The notes under the pieces are model-generated. The model ran no database searches. It was not told the DNA's origin and was given only the letters and a program-made list of their open reading frames with translations. A stretch of DNA of 5,627 nt, from contig DAOUSS010000108.1 of assembly GCA_030627085.1 (NCBI GenBank), forward strand, positions 1 to 5,627. Reading direction: 5' to 3'. This DNA is from Candidatus Stahliibacteriota bacterium (GTDB lineage Bacteria > Hydrothermota > UBA3073). Of the stretch, positions 5,481 to 5,627 are shown one piece after another (the stretch's first letter is position 1; the number at the start of each line of letters is the position of its first letter). The translations under genes and the position numbers were made by a program.

Positions 5481-5627
5481 ATGAACCCAGAAGCATTAAC
5501 CGCAGATGAACCCTGTTAAATAAAAACCATATTAGGAATGCGGTGACTTTTATTTTTGACTTATTTAACAGGGTGAACACAGACAAATATGAGAAATTCT
5601 AATCACGAAATCCTAAACTCTAAACAA
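5481..5627. repeat. Interspersed repeat-like text downstream of the operon
   Basis: The segment after the last gene has no coding potential. It contains AACCGCAGATGAA (5498-5510), GAACACAGACAAAT (5575-5588) and CACGAAATCCTAAACTC (5604-5620). I remember such words as recurring intergenic repeats in genomes of uncultivated bacteria, the same class as the left-edge repeat. ATGAACCC occurs twice (5481-5488 and 5506-5513). The repeat is interrupted by the 63-bp inverted-repeat element at 5511-5573. Removing that element together with one copy of TGAA gives a continuous AACCGCAGATGAACACAGAC, which looks like the intact repeat. The window ends inside this region, so its full length is unknown. Confidence 0.5.
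5511..5573. mobile_element. 63-bp MITE-like element with 13-bp terminal inverted repeats
   Basis: CCCTGTTAAATAA (5511-5523) is the exact reverse complement of TTATTTAACAGGG (5561-5573), around a 37-nt interior with no coding capacity. Both ends are flanked by TGAA (5507-5510 and 5574-5577), as expected for a 4-bp target duplication. The element splits what looks like a continuous repeat, which supports insertion. It would be a non-autonomous miniature element; no transposase is in the window. An alternative is a palindromic repeat of REP type or an RNA hairpin at the end of the operon mRNA. A perfect 13-bp stem could stabilise the 3' end or weakly stop transcription, but the loop is long and no T-run follows. 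Confidence 0.5.

Noticed and set aside
5511..5573. Intrinsic terminator of the operon
   Set aside because: The stem is perfect but AT-rich, the loop is 37 nt and no T-run follows the right arm, so it does not fit a normal intrinsic terminator.
5556..5590. Promoter from TTGACT at 5556 and AAATAT at 5585 reading out of the window
   Set aside because: The spacing is 23 bp, too long, and no better -10 lies at 16-18 bp.

Overview
The window looks like chromosomal DNA of an AT-rich bacterium, probably from an uncultivated lineage. The proteins are rich in Lys, Ile and Glu, and AGA/AGG and ATA codons are common. The short non-coding ends resemble interspersed repeats that I remember from genomes of candidate phyla such as WOR-3/Stahlbacteria. 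That placement is a low-confidence guess. No rRNA, tRNA, phage or CRISPR sequence is visible.

Layout. Bases 1-50 are a degenerate repeat. A consensus sigma70-type promoter follows (TTGACA at 59-64, 17-bp spacer, TATAAT at 82-87), with a leader of about 100 nt. Then come tightly packed genes, all on the + strand: lysA (diaminopimelate decarboxylase, 195-1445); a two-SH3b NlpC/P60 cysteine peptidase with no signal peptide (1445-2188, overlapping lysA by 1 nt); an N-acyl-D-amino-acid deacylase-type amidohydrolase (2176-3735, 13-nt overlap); a fibronectin-III-like plus transmembrane reading frame (3747-4196); a second frame carrying what looks like a DUF6754-type domain (4091-4843); and a six-helix membrane protein (4846-5478). 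No gap between these genes exceeds 11 nt and no internal terminator is seen, so a single operon is likely.

How the genes may work together. The first three fit a cytoplasmic salvage route for murein peptides. The NlpC/P60 enzyme, whose residues are spaced like those of YkfC, would release diaminopimelate from stem peptides. LysA would turn diaminopimelate into lysine. The deacylase could act on the D-amino-acid part. This is inference from family knowledge and gene order. The last genes form an uncharacterised membrane module.

Main oddities. (1) The 3747-4196 and 4091-4843 frames appear to be one gene of about 365 codons, broken by a -1 shift at an A5 run (4154-4158). The cause could be a real lesion, a sequence error or recoding. 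(2) A 63-bp MITE-like element (5511-5573) has perfect 13-bp terminal inverted repeats and a TGAA duplication. It sits inside a repeat-like sequence downstream of the operon. (3) Base composition rises visibly towards the last two genes.
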